From contig JAIYCW010000055.1 of NCBI GenBank assembly GCA_027487815.1, forward strand, positions 1 to 64,000: a stretch of 64,000 nucleotides of DNA, in the 5' to 3' direction. The notes under the pieces were generated by a model. That model was not told where the DNA came from and searched no databases. It was given only the letters and a program-made list of their open reading frames with translations. Positions 1 through 7,910 of the stretch are shown here, piece after piece. The stretch comes from Burkholderiales bacterium. Its GTDB lineage: Bacteria > Pseudomonadota > Gammaproteobacteria > Burkholderiales > Burkholderiaceae_E. Position numbers and translations under genes: made by a program. Every line of letters starts with the position of its first letter. Position 1 is the stretch's first letter.

Positions 1-62
1 TGGAGTATGTTGACCCCGGCACGATTGCTCAGGCACTGCGTGATCGGCGTCGACTGGGTTGA
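1..62 (+). CDS. 3' end of an unidentified CDS (partial)
   Basis: Reading from base 3, an open frame of 19 codons ends in TGA at 60-62. The visible residues finish with an arginine-rich tail (ALRDRRRLG). That is too little to name a family. It is called because this frame enters from the left edge and the next gene starts only about 100 bases further on. A competing frame starting at base 1 stays open to about 172, but it runs through a T-rich stretch and over the start of the next gene, so it is less likely to be coding. Confidence 0.35.
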   Translation, partial: EYVDPGTIAQALRDRRRLG

Positions 63-160
63 CCGGATCAAGGCTTTGGCATTGACGATGAGCCGTTTGG
101 ATTGTCGGGTTTTTTTACAGTGTTTTGTGACTGATTTTGCAGCTCTTCTGAGGGAAAAAC

Positions 161-874
161 ATGGCTGAATTGGGCCAGGCACTCGGGGCCTTGGTACTGC
201 TTGTTGCGGGTATGGTCATGGGATGGTTGTGGCAGCGCAGTCGTAAACCTGCAGCGCCAGCAGCCCCAGTGCTGTACTCACAACTGACCGAATTGCGGGC
301 AATTGGCGAATTGTCGGTGTTCAAGGCGGTCAGTAAGGATCTGCTAACCCAAGTCGACCATAGTTTTGGCGAGTTTGGTCGCAAATACCTCAGCTGGGCC
401 TTCACCAAAAAGAAGCTCGCGATGGTGTTTGAATTCGAAATGGATTTTCGCTACGACCTGCGCAGCGAACTGATGCGCATCGAAACCGAGCCAGCGGATG
501 CCACCGGGCAAAAGAGAGTGTTTGTTGTGTTGCCGCCTTGCCGGGTGGATGTTTCGATCCGCAGCCTCTCGTTTTACGACGAGCAGCGTGCCCGCTTCCT
601 GCCCTGGTTGTTGCCTGATCTCGTGCAGGGGTTTTTTGATGGACGCTTCTCGGAAGAGGACAAAAACCGCTTGATCGCATCAGCCAAGGAGCATGCTGCA
701 GCTCAGGCGGCTATGCTTGCCGAGCGGTATCAGCCTGCTGTTGAACGCTCAGCTTTGCTGACCCTACAAGCCCTGACACGCCCGCTCGGGTATGCCGAAA
801 CCCGGATTCAGTTTGCCGCGCAGTCGCAAGTCGGCGCGGTCGAGGCTAGTGCGGCTTTGAGGTTGGCTGATTAG
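161..874 (+). CDS. DUF4230-type membrane-anchored protein
   Basis: The predicted protein has 237 residues. A single hydrophobic segment at about residues 7-27, followed by Arg-Ser-Arg-Lys, suggests an N-terminal anchor with the rest outside the cytoplasm. The region from about residue 45 to 200 (LTELRAIGELSVFKAV, then a Lys-rich turn and VFEFEMDFRYDL) resembles the DUF4230 family, whose biochemical function is unknown. The ATG at 161 is preceded by a GAGG ribosome-binding motif (150-153). The gene appears to stand alone: upstream there is about 100 bases of T-rich sequence and downstream about 250 bases before the next gene. The family assignment rests on recognition of the sequence pattern, not on a search. 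Confidence 0.72.
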   Translation: MAELGQALGALVLLVAGMVMGWLWQRSRKPAAPAAPVLYSQLTELRAIGELSVFKAVSKDLLTQVDHSFGEFGRKYLSWAFTKKKLAMVFEFEMDFRYDLRSELMRIETEPADATGQKRVFVVLPPCRVDVSIRSLSFYDEQRARFLPWLLPDLVQGFFDGRFSEEDKNRLIASAKEHAAAQAAMLAERYQPAVERSALLTLQALTRPLGYAETRIQFAAQSQVGAVEASAALRLAD

Positions 875-979
875 CCGCTGGGTTTGGGTTGGCAGTCGCT
901 TTTTTAGGCAGGTCAGCCGTCGAGGCGGTCGATATCAAAAATACTGCGCCGCAACAACATCTAATCCGAAAGGATGAGA

Positions 980-1056
980 CTTTCGTCACATTTGGTGTTG
1001 GATTTTGTCGCTTTTTTTTACACTGGGCCAAAGAGTTTGATACTGCGTGACAAAAG
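980..1056 (+). promoter_or_regulatory. candidate upstream activator sites for the PEP-CTERM gene
   Basis: The decamer CTTTCGTCAC at 980-989 is repeated in inverted form as GTGACAAAAG at 1047-1056, with one mismatch. A third related half-site, TTTTGTCG, lies at 1003-1010. All three sit about 25-120 bases upstream of the sigma-54 promoter at 1082-1098, where enhancer-binding proteins of NtrC type usually bind. The repeats are seen directly; the regulatory role and the identity of the binder are inference. The rest of the 875-1081 gap shows no convincing gene. Confidence 0.35.
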
Positions 1057-1081
1057 CTTTTGATTTTTAGAGGGAATTTAC

Positions 1082-1098
1082 TTGGCATGAAGCTTGCT
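1082..1098 (+). promoter_or_regulatory. sigma-54 (RpoN) promoter
   Basis: TTGGCATGAAGCTTGCT matches the sigma-54 consensus TGGCACG-N4-TTGCW with one deviation (T for C). The invariant GG (1084-1085) and GC (1096-1097) are separated by exactly 10 bases. The transcription start would fall near 1109, giving a short leader that contains the ribosome-binding site AGGAGG just before the ATG at 1128. Sigma-54 control with the PrsK/PrsR two-component pair is known for PEP-CTERM genes in floc-forming betaproteobacteria such as Zoogloea, which fits the downstream gene. Confidence 0.85.
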
Positions 1099-1127
1099 TC
1101 ACGATAGATCATCCAATAGGAGGTTCC

Positions 1128-2030
1128 ATGAAGAAGTTACTTTTGTCGATGGCTTTGTCAGTGTCCGCTTTATCGGCCTACGCCGGCCCCGTAATCATCG
1201 CAGGCACTGATGCCGATGATCACGGCTCGGTATCTGGGGGAGTAAACCGAACCGGTTGGTTTTTCATGCAACGTGCTCTGGAGAACATAGCTCCTCAGGT
1301 CACGAACGGGAGTACCCGAATCGTTTGTATCGGTTGTAACGGATCCACCGCGTCCAGCGCATTGCAAAGCGCCCTGTCACTGTCAAGTATCGCGCCAACC
1401 TGGACCTCAGTTTCGCTGACTTCAACAACCGACATTACCAACTTCTTTAACGGTACTGGGACTGTTAATGTAAACAACACTGGCATGGTTTACATGCCTA
1501 CCGTGGATAGCAACGTGGGTGGCGGTATTACAAACGCGCAGTTGGCTATCGTTAACGCCAATGCTGCTGCGCTTAACACGTTTGTTGGTAACGGTGGCGG
1601 GCTGTTCACCCAAGAACAGGCCAACTCGAATATCGGTTATGGCTGGCTGTCCACCCTTCTGCCAGGCTTGTCTGCCCGCGGCGACAATGGAGGGCCCGAT
1701 TTTGACTCGAACACCCTGACCGTAACCCCTGCAGGCTTGGCTGCTTTCCCAGGCCTCAACGATACGATCATCAGCTCTGCAACTCCGTGGCACGCCTGGT
1801 TTACCACTACTGGTAACTTTGGTGGCTTGAGTGCCTTGGTGACAGGCCCGGTTGAAAGTGGTCCCGGCGGTGCGATTCAGCAGCAGCCTGTGGTACTGGG
1901 CGCATCCGGAGCCGGAGGTGGCAGTATCACTACACCGCCTCCACCTACCGGTTCTGTGCCGTTACCAGGAACTTTGGCATTGCTGGGTCTCGGATTGATC
2001 GCTTTCTCGGCCAAGCGCCGCGCAGCCTAA
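1128..2030 (+). CDS. PEP-CTERM sorting-domain protein
   Basis: The 300-residue exported protein has an N-terminal signal peptide (MKKLLLSMALSVSALSAYA, cleavage near residue 19). It ends with a classic exosortase tripartite tail: a short VPLPGT motif, a hydrophobic stretch LALLGLGLIAF, and a basic end SAKRRAA. The motif is a VPLP variant of the usual VPEP. The central part is rich in Asn, Thr, Ser and Gly; its strand-helix pattern around GGGITNAQLAIV and FVGNGGGLF recalls amidotransferase-like folds, which is only an inference. A Gly/Pro-rich linker (TTPPPPTG) precedes the sorting signal. Such proteins are processed by an exosortase and delivered to the surface or exopolysaccharide matrix. No exosortase gene is in this window. 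Expression is probably sigma-54 dependent. Confidence 0.88.
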   Translation: MKKLLLSMALSVSALSAYAGPVIIAGTDADDHGSVSGGVNRTGWFFMQRALENIAPQVTNGSTRIVCIGCNGSTASSALQSALSLSSIAPTWTSVSLTSTTDITNFFNGTGTVNVNNTGMVYMPTVDSNVGGGITNAQLAIVNANAAALNTFVGNGGGLFTQEQANSNIGYGWLSTLLPGLSARGDNGGPDFDSNTLTVTPAGLAAFPGLNDTIISSATPWHAWFTTTGNFGGLSALVTGPVESGPGGAIQQQPVVLGASGAGGGSITTPPPPTGSVPLPGTLALLGLGLIAFSAKRRAA

Positions 2031-2043
2031 TCAATTTTGATGC

Positions 2044-3471
2044 TCAAAAAGAACCCGCTTCGGCGGGTTTTTTGTTGTTTGCGTTGGCTCCCAAGGCTTC
2101 GACCAGCTCGCGAAATCGCTTGGGTTCAATGCGCATGGTGGAGTCGGTCGTCTCGTAAATGGAACGGCTCAGCGAGCGCAGCGCATTAAACGGGCTAACG
2201 CCTGAACGAGCTCGGAGGGCGGCTTCAATCAATCCGGATTGCCGCTGCAGCATGTCCCAATACGAAGCGATGCGGTTGAGTTCCTGCAGTTCTTCAAAGC
2301 TCAAGTCTCGGGTTCGCAAGACTTCGTAGGGAACCGCAGGGCTATAGGTCATCGCAAAAGCTTCGGTGTGCCGAATAATCGGTGTGCCACGCAGGCGTTT
2401 CAGGATGCCGAGCTGAATGTCATGATCGCGGCCCTGCGCAAGTCCAAGCCAATCAACCAAGGCATCAAAGCCGCGCCCGAAGCTCGCCATGTCTTCGCCC
2501 GGGAGGCCGGCAATCAGATCGAGATGCAGGTGAGCATGGGTGTTTTCCACCAGCCAGCGAATATTGGCCTCAGCTTTGGCATTGTCCTGGCGCCGTGAGA
2601 TCAGGGCTTGCACCGCTGGGTTGAGCGTTTGAATGCCGATTTCGAATTGCAGGGCTCCAGGCACAAACTCGATGATCAATTCGCGCAGCGCTTCAGGCAG
2701 ATGGTCCGGGATCACTTCGAAGTGCGCAAACACCGGGTCGGTGGCGCTTTGGCGGTCCAGAAAGAATTGCAATATCGCACGGCTGGTATCGATCTTGAGA
2801 TTGAAGGTGCGGTCGATAAACTTGAAGGTCCGCGCCCCGCGCTCATATAAATACTTAAGCTCGGCGAGTACCCGATCCAGCTCGAATCCCCAAGCGGTTT
2901 TATCCAGGGAACTCAGGCAAAACTCACACTTGAAGGGGCAGCCGCGCGAAGCTTCGAAATAGGTCAAGCGGTGGGCAATATCGGTGTCGGTGTAGAGCGC
3001 ATAGGGGGAAGCCAGCTGTGCCAGATGATTTACTGAGCTGCTGTCGCCGGGAATCTGCTTCATCAGGGGCTGGGGGCCAAGCAGCAGTTGCTCGCACAGG
3101 CGCCGAAAGGCGAATTCACCCGGCCCGCTCACTACATGATCGGCAAGTGCGCACAGGCGCTGGGTTTCAGACTCATAACTCACTTCGGGCCCACCCACTA
3201 CCACCTTGATCTGCGGCGCAAGCAGCTTGAGCAGCCTCACAATCGCGGTAGTTTGCTCAACATTCCAGATATAGACCGAGAACCCAATGATCCGTGGGCT
3301 TAGCGCAAGAATCTTCTCGACCGCCACGGTGGTGCGTATGCCGATCACCAACTCAAGCAGGCTGCTGCGCGGCTCCAGCGAACCTAAATTGGCCTTGAGC
3401 CAGCGCAGTGCAAGGCTCGTGTGCGACCACCTGGCATTCAGGGTGCACAACACGATGTCGGAAGATGTCAT
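2044..3471 (-). CDS. B12-binding domain radical SAM protein (DUF4080 type)
   Basis: The 475-residue protein starts with a cobalamin-binding-like Rossmann region (residues about 5-130, including IIGFSVYIWN and VVGGPEVSYE). A radical SAM core follows with the cluster motif CPFKCEFC (CxxxCxxC) near residue 180. The C-terminal part, with FNALRSLSRSIYETTDS, resembles the DUF4080 domain found in this class. The substrate is unknown; relatives are generally annotated as B12-binding radical SAM methyltransferase-like proteins. The last codons (KKPAEAGSF) are encoded by the intrinsic terminator shared with the convergent PEP-CTERM gene, so the extreme C-terminus is set by the hairpin. It is divergent from the nitrile hydratase operon, with only 39 bases between the two start codons. 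Confidence 0.85.
   Translation of the reverse strand: MTSSDIVLCTLNARWSHTSLALRWLKANLGSLEPRSSLLELVIGIRTTVAVEKILALSPRIIGFSVYIWNVEQTTAIVRLLKLLAPQIKVVVGGPEVSYESETQRLCALADHVVSGPGEFAFRRLCEQLLLGPQPLMKQIPGDSSSVNHLAQLASPYALYTDTDIAHRLTYFEASRGCPFKCEFCLSSLDKTAWGFELDRVLAELKYLYERGARTFKFIDRTFNLKIDTSRAILQFFLDRQSATDPVFAHFEVIPDHLPEALRELIIEFVPGALQFEIGIQTLNPAVQALISRRQDNAKAEANIRWLVENTHAHLHLDLIAGLPGEDMASFGRGFDALVDWLGLAQGRDHDIQLGILKRLRGTPIIRHTEAFAMTYSPAVPYEVLRTRDLSFEELQELNRIASYWDMLQRQSGLIEAALRARSGVSPFNALRSLSRSIYETTDSTMRIEPKRFRELVEALGANANNKKPAEAGSF
2052..2074. terminator. bidirectional intrinsic terminator
   Basis: The stem AACCCGC/GCGGGTT (2052-2058 and 2063-2069) closes on a TTCG tetraloop and is followed by a T run on the plus strand. 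An A run (2046-2050) lies upstream and serves as the T run on the minus strand. It sits just after the PEP-CTERM stop and inside the last codons of the minus-strand radical SAM gene, and can stop transcription from both sides. Confidence 0.9.
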
Positions 3472-3510
3472 GGCTTCAATGATAAGCGGTGCTGTTCTAC
3501 ACTGCGGGTG

Positions 3511-4158
3511 ATGAACTCAACTGCCAATCCCCTTGAACCTGCTTTGCCGCACTCGCATGCCTCCCAGCCTGATGAACTGACTTTACGGGTCCAGGCTATT
3601 GAGGCCTTGCTGGTGGCCAAGGGCTATGTCGATCCTGCAACTGTAGATCGCTTTATTGAAGTCTATGAGCATGAAGTGGGGCCGCATCTGGGGGCCAAGG
3701 TTGTAGCTCGCGCCTGGGTGGATCCTGCCTTTGCGCAAGCGTTGCGTGACGATGCGACGCGGGCTGTGCAGGAGGTGTTTGATATCTCCGGGCGGCAAGG
3801 TGAGCATCTGGTGGTGGTGGAAAACACGCCCGACTTGCACCACTTGGTGGTATGCACCTTGTGTTCATGCTATCCCTGGACGGTGCTGGGCCTGCCACCG
3901 GTCTGGTACAAATCTGCGGCCTATCGCAGTCAGGCAGTAATGGATCCTCGCGGTGTACTCAAGCAATTTGGGCTGCAGCTGCCGCAGACCACCAAAATCC
4001 GGGTGTGGGATTCCACGGCCGAAATTCGTTATCTCGTGATTCCCCAGCGGCCACAGGGCACTCAGGGTTGGGACGAGGCGGCGCTGGCGGCTTGTGTGAG
4101 CCGTGATGCCATGATCGGGACCGCGCTTGCAGTTGTTCCGGAATCGGTGGACGCATGA
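3511..4158 (+). CDS. nitrile hydratase alpha subunit, cobalt type
   Basis: The 215-residue protein is the metal-bearing subunit of nitrile hydratase, which hydrates nitriles to amides in the cytoplasm. The metal-claw motif CTLCSC is at residues 115-120, followed by YPWTVLGLPPVWYKS, as in the family. Thr at the second position of the motif is the form associated with non-corrin cobalt; iron enzymes carry Ser. The ATG at 3511 is chosen because it gives the usual family length; the frame is open further upstream, but that would run across the divergent gene's start. A weak -35/-10 pair (TTCAAT at 3475, TACACT at 3498) would put the transcript start almost at the ATG, so the message may have a very short leader. 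The stop overlaps the beta-subunit start (ATGA). Confidence 0.92.
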   Translation: MNSTANPLEPALPHSHASQPDELTLRVQAIEALLVAKGYVDPATVDRFIEVYEHEVGPHLGAKVVARAWVDPAFAQALRDDATRAVQEVFDISGRQGEHLVVVENTPDLHHLVVCTLCSCYPWTVLGLPPVWYKSAAYRSQAVMDPRGVLKQFGLQLPQTTKIRVWDSTAEIRYLVIPQRPQGTQGWDEAALAACVSRDAMIGTALAVVPESVDA

Positions 4159-4877
4159 ATGGCGCGCATGATCTGGGCGGGCAGATGGGCTTCGGGCCGG
4201 TGCAGCCCGAGACCAACGAGCCAGTGTTTCATGCGCCCTGGGAGCGCCGAGCCCTTGGGCTGACCCTGGCGGCGGGAGCCTTGGGCCAGTGGAACATTGA
4301 TATGTCGCGCAGCGCTCGCGAAAGCATTCATCCCGCCCAGTATCTCGCGTTGAGTTACTACGAAATCTGGCTGGAGGGGATCAGGCGGCTGATGCTGGCT
4401 CGGGGAATGCTTGAGACTGCCGACTGGCCGTCTCTGAGCGGCGCTGTATCGACTATCGGGCCTCCACTCACACCAAGCCCTGCGGCGGCAAGCTTTGCGG
4501 GAGCGCCCAGCCTGACACCGTTGCCGAGAAGTGCAGTGGATGCCTTGCTTAAGCGCGGCTCGCCCACTTTGCGCGCCATTGAGACGCCTGCCCGGTTTGC
4601 GGTAGGTGATTCGGTGCGCACGATTCTTACTCACCCCACAACCCACACCCGTTTGCCAAGATACGCACGTGGTAAAGCCGGGAAAATAGTCGGTGTGCAT
4701 GGCGGGCACGTGTTTGCTGATGCGCATGCGCAAGGCGATCCGCAGGTGCAGTGGCTTTACACCGTGTGTTTTGAAGCCGGCGAGCTTTGGGGGCCGCACA
4801 CCAGCGCGGATGAAGTGTGCATTGATTGCTGGGAGTCTTATCTGCTGGAAGGACCCCCAAGCGGGTGCGACCGCTGA
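4155..4877 (+). CDS. nitrile hydratase beta subunit
   Basis: The 240-residue protein begins with MNGAHDLGGQMGFGPV, the typical beta-subunit start that wraps around the alpha subunit. The helical N-terminal half (FHAPWERRALGLTLA and SYYEIWLEGI) is followed by an SH3-like C-terminal half (FAVGDSVRT, LPRYARGKAGKI, VQWLYTVCFEAGELWG). Alpha and beta form the heterodimer with the active site at their interface. The start codon overlaps the alpha stop by four bases, and the stop overlaps the activator gene start (TGATG), so all three proteins are translationally coupled. Length and motifs are normal. The beta/alpha split and sizes argue against the related thiocyanate hydrolase, which has three subunits. 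Confidence 0.92.
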   Translation: MNGAHDLGGQMGFGPVQPETNEPVFHAPWERRALGLTLAAGALGQWNIDMSRSARESIHPAQYLALSYYEIWLEGIRRLMLARGMLETADWPSLSGAVSTIGPPLTPSPAAASFAGAPSLTPLPRSAVDALLKRGSPTLRAIETPARFAVGDSVRTILTHPTTHTRLPRYARGKAGKIVGVHGGHVFADAHAQGDPQVQWLYTVCFEAGELWGPHTSADEVCIDCWESYLLEGPPSGCDR

Positions 4878-5263
4878 TGCAGCCACCGGCCCGCTTCGGT
4901 GAGCCCTGGCAGGCCCGCCTTTATGCGCTGATTGACAGCATGCGTGCGCGTGGCGAGCTGGACGGCGAACTTTGGCGCAAGCGGGTTGATGAAAGCCTGG
5001 TGCGCCTTCGGGCGGGTGAGGGTAGCTTAGTAAATGAAGAGCAGGTGCCCGCGGTTGAAGGGCTGTGTGTGGCCGAGCGCCAACTCTGGCAGGCCTGGCT
5101 TCTCAGCTTCGAAGCCTGGCTGCGTGAAACCGGAGTGGCTGCGCCGATGCAGCTGGGTTCGTTGCGCCAGGCGCTCAGGATTTCAAGTGAAATTGATCCC
5201 GATGCGCAAGAGCCCAAGGAGCGTTTAGTCGCTTGGGCTTTAGGGCTGAGTAAGACGCGATAG
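4877..5263 (+). CDS. nitrile hydratase accessory protein (activator)
   Basis: The 128-residue protein resembles the small nitrile hydratase activators. It carries [13 protein letters not shown] near the N-terminus, matching the F-x2-PW-x-A-x2-YAL signature shared by activators and beta subunits. In characterised cobalt-type systems this protein forms a complex with the alpha subunit and helps cobalt insertion. The ATG at 4877 overlaps the beta-subunit stop by one base; a longer in-frame start at 4826 would lie within the beta gene and is not needed. The 3' end overlaps the convergent pyrD gene by 24 bases. No amidase or cobalt transporter gene is adjacent. Confidence 0.85.
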   Translation: MQPPARFGEPWQARLYALIDSMRARGELDGELWRKRVDESLVRLRAGEGSLVNEEQVPAVEGLCVAERQLWQAWLLSFEAWLRETGVAAPMQLGSLRQALRISSEIDPDAQEPKERLVAWALGLSKTR

Positions 5264-6283
5264 CGCGCGTGCGCATTCGCCAACCAGACTGGGGCCGCGA
5301 TAAATCAGGCCTGTGTAGAGCTGCACCAGATTGGCTCCGGCCTCAATCTTGGCAACAGCATCCTGGCTGCTCATGATGCCGCCCACGCCGATGATGGGAT
5401 AGCGTTTGCCCAGCGCCTTGCGCAGACTTGCGATCACACGATTGGAAGCCTCAAGCACAGGCGCGCCAGATAGACCACCCGCTTCATTGGCATGCGCATG
5501 GCCTTGCACCGCGCTGCGCTCAATCGTGGTGTTGGTGGCGATAACGGCATCAATCTGGTAGCGCTTCATCGCAGCTGCAACCAGCTCGACTTGCTCGTCA
5601 TCCATGTCCGGCGCAATTTTCAAGGCTAGGGGCACCAGGCGTTTGTGCTGATCCGCAAGCTGCGATCGTTTGGTCTGCAGTCCCTGCAGCATCGCATCCA
5701 GCGCATCTCCGGATTGCAGGGCACGCAGATTTTTGGTGTTGGGCGAGGAGATGTTGACAGTGACGTAATCCGCCCAGGGGTACACCTTCTCCAGGCAAAT
5801 CAGATAGTCATCCAGCGCATGCTCAATTGGCGTGGCGGCATTTTTGCCGATGTTCAGGCCAAGGATGCCGGTAAATCCTGCCCGCCGCGCTTTGCGCACG
5901 TTAGCCACAAACTCATCGGCGCCTGCGTTGTTAAATCCCATGCGGTTGATCAAGGCCTGATGCTCGGCGAGCCTGAACATACGCGGTTTGGGATTGCCGG
6001 GTTGGCCGAGCGGCGTCACGGTACCGACTTCGACAAAGCCAAAGCCCATCGCATTCCATGCCGGGATATGCGCCCCGTTTTTATCCAGCCCTGCTGCCAG
6101 ACCAACCGCATTCGGAAAGGTCAGGCCCATGAGCTTGACTGGCGCTTTGACTGAAGCGCCAGCCACCAGCCTAAGCCCGAGTTTGGCCCCGGGGGCATCG
6201 AGCGCGCGCAGGGTCAGGTCGTGGGCCGCTTCGGGATCGAGTGCAAAAAGCCAGGGTTTGGCGAAAGAATAGGGCGAGATCAC
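5240..6283 (-). CDS. pyrD: dihydroorotate dehydrogenase (quinone), class 2
   Basis: The 347-residue protein oxidises dihydroorotate to orotate in pyrimidine synthesis, passing electrons to membrane quinones. The N-terminal helix region ([22 protein letters not shown]) is the class 2 membrane/quinone-binding extension. FMN-barrel motifs include [10 protein letters not shown], the Ser-containing [11 protein letters not shown] that marks class 2 catalysis, and GVGGIMSS followed by [16 protein letters not shown]. Length is normal. It is the last gene of a minus-strand group with nudix, aat and bpt upstream (69-base gap to bpt). Its 3' end overlaps the convergent nitrile hydratase activator gene. 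Confidence 0.97.
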   Translation of the reverse strand: MISPYSFAKPWLFALDPEAAHDLTLRALDAPGAKLGLRLVAGASVKAPVKLMGLTFPNAVGLAAGLDKNGAHIPAWNAMGFGFVEVGTVTPLGQPGNPKPRMFRLAEHQALINRMGFNNAGADEFVANVRKARRAGFTGILGLNIGKNAATPIEHALDDYLICLEKVYPWADYVTVNISSPNTKNLRALQSGDALDAMLQGLQTKRSQLADQHKRLVPLALKIAPDMDDEQVELVAAAMKRYQIDAVIATNTTIERSAVQGHAHANEAGGLSGAPVLEASNRVIASLRKALGKRYPIIGVGGIMSSQDAVAKIEAGANLVQLYTGLIYRGPSLVGECARALSRLTQP

Positions 6284-6352
6284 GGGGTGGTTATGCAGCG
6301 CGATGGTGGCAGTTGGGCCGCCATGCTACCTGAGGGCTGAGGCAAGCTGGCG

Positions 6353-7102
6353 CTATTCGTGTTCGGCGCTGATGCCGGGGCGATGCGCTACCCAATGCCC
6401 GTTAATCAACACCTCGGCGGGCTGAAACCGCGCTTTATAGTCCATCTTCGGGCTGTCTTCAATCCAATAGCCGAGATAAAGGTACTGCAGGTTGAGCGAC
6501 TTGGCCTGTTCGATTTGCCAGACAATGTTGTAGTTGCCGTAGCTCGCATCTTCGACGCTGGGGTCGTAGAAGGTGTAGACCGAGCTCAACCCATCATCCA
6601 GCATGTCGATGATTGAAACGATGCGAAGCGCGCCATCGGGTTCGCGAAACTCCACCAAGCGGGTATTGATTCGGCTTTGCAGCAAAAACTGCGCGTATTG
6701 ATCGCGGCTATCCTGATCCATGCCACCGCCCGCATGACGCACCTTTTGATACTGCAAATACAGCTCATAGTGCTCTGGTGAAAATCCAAGTCGCGCCACC
6801 AAAGCGCGAAGATTGCGATGCTTGGCAAAGGCCCGCTTATGGCTGCGGGTAGGTTGATACTGCTGCACTGGAACGCGCAGTGCGATGCAAGCGCGGCAGC
6901 CATCGCAATGGGGTCGGTAGGTGAATACTCCGCTGCGACGAAAACCTGATTTGATCAGCTCGCTATAAACATCGGCATTGATCAGATGATTTGGGGTGGC
7001 CACTTGCGAGCGAGCCTGCTTACCCGGCAGATAGCTGCAGGGGTAAGGTGCCGTCGCATAAAACTGCAACGCGGCGAAGGGGAGTTCGTTGAGTTTTGTC
7101 AT
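6353..7102 (-). CDS. bpt: aspartate/glutamate leucyltransferase
   Basis: The 249-residue protein belongs to the bacterial Bpt/Ate1-related family that transfers leucine from leucyl-tRNA to proteins with N-terminal Asp or Glu, marking them for the N-end rule pathway. Family features are [16 protein letters not shown] near the start, a Cys-rich CDGCRAC cluster at about residues 67-73, and the C-terminal acetyltransferase-like fold with [22 protein letters not shown]. It lies 67 bases downstream of aat, the other N-end rule aminoacyl transferase. The two probably act together with ClpS/ClpAP, which are not in this window. Confidence 0.95.
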   Translation of the reverse strand: MTKLNELPFAALQFYATAPYPCSYLPGKQARSQVATPNHLINADVYSELIKSGFRRSGVFTYRPHCDGCRACIALRVPVQQYQPTRSHKRAFAKHRNLRALVARLGFSPEHYELYLQYQKVRHAGGGMDQDSRDQYAQFLLQSRINTRLVEFREPDGALRIVSIIDMLDDGLSSVYTFYDPSVEDASYGNYNIVWQIEQAKSLNLQYLYLGYWIEDSPKMDYKARFQPAEVLINGHWVAHRPGISAEHE

Positions 7103-7169
7103 CAGGATCGGGTGAAGGCCGCGGGTGGAATCACCCTCAATGCGTCACGGCCTGACTACACTTTGCAGT

Positions 7170-7910
7170 CTAGCACTTTGCCTGCGAGTGTTGAACAGGT
7201 GCACTGGAATCAAGCGCGAGCCTGACCGACGACCAGTCTGGCCCAGGCAGTTGGCTCAATCGGTGGAGGTCACGCAGGAAAGTAGCGCGCTCAATTTCCC
7301 GGGCGCCGAATGAAGCAAGATGCCCGGTGTTTTGCTGGCAATCGATGATTTCGAAGCCCAATTCCTGCAACTTGCGGGCCCACACCACCAGCGCGACTTT
7401 TGAGGCATCCGCGCGACGGGTAAACATCGATTCGCCGTAAAACATTTTCCCAAGCGCCACGCCATACAAGCCACCGATGAGTTCGCTGCCTTCCCACACT
7501 TCCACCGAGTGGGCGAGGCCGGCCCGGTGCAGCGCGGTATAGGCTTCAATAATCACCTCGCTGATCCACGTGCCGTCTTGGTCGGGGCGGGGCAGGGCGC
7601 ATTGACTCATCACCTCAACAAACGCGGTATTCATCCGCACCTCCCATTGTCCGGAGCGCCCCAGGGAGCGCATCTTCTTGGCCAGGCTATGGGTGACCCG
7701 AAGCTCGTTGAGGTGCAACACCATCCGCGGGTTGGGGCTCCACCAGAGCACTGGCTGGCCTTCGGAGAACCACGGGAAAATGCCCTGGGCATAAGCTTCA
7801 ACCAGGCGCTGCGCACTTAAATCCCGCCCCGCGGCCAGCAGCCCATTGGGCTCGATCAGGGCGGTATCCGGAGCGGGCAAAGCCTGCCCGGGGTCGACCC
7901 AGGGAATCAC
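7170..7910 (-). CDS. aat: leucyl/phenylalanyl-tRNA--protein transferase
   Basis: The 246-residue protein attaches Leu or Phe from the tRNA to proteins with N-terminal Arg or Lys. Motifs are GLLAAGRDLSAQRLVEAYAQGIFPW, then WWSPNPRMVL, and the C-terminal FEIIDCQQNTGHLASFGAREI. All are typical of the family and the length is normal. The start overlaps the stop of the upstream nudix gene by four bases, so the two are coupled. Together with bpt downstream it gives this locus both bacterial N-degron aminoacyl transferases. Confidence 0.96.
   Translation of the reverse strand: MIPWVDPGQALPAPDTALIEPNGLLAAGRDLSAQRLVEAYAQGIFPWFSEGQPVLWWSPNPRMVLHLNELRVTHSLAKKMRSLGRSGQWEVRMNTAFVEVMSQCALPRPDQDGTWISEVIIEAYTALHRAGLAHSVEVWEGSELIGGLYGVALGKMFYGESMFTRRADASKVALVVWARKLQELGFEIIDCQQNTGHLASFGAREIERATFLRDLHRLSQLPGPDWSSVRLALDSSAPVQHSQAKC

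Noticed and set aside
846-1112. 88-residue minus-strand ORF
   Set aside because: It overlaps the DUF4230 gene end and the sigma-54 promoter region and does not look like a protein; the sequence is better explained as a regulatory gap.
3511-4877. thiocyanate hydrolase instead of nitrile hydratase
   Set aside because: Thiocyanate hydrolase shares the metal motif but has three subunits; the two-subunit sizes and the activator gene fit nitrile hydratase.
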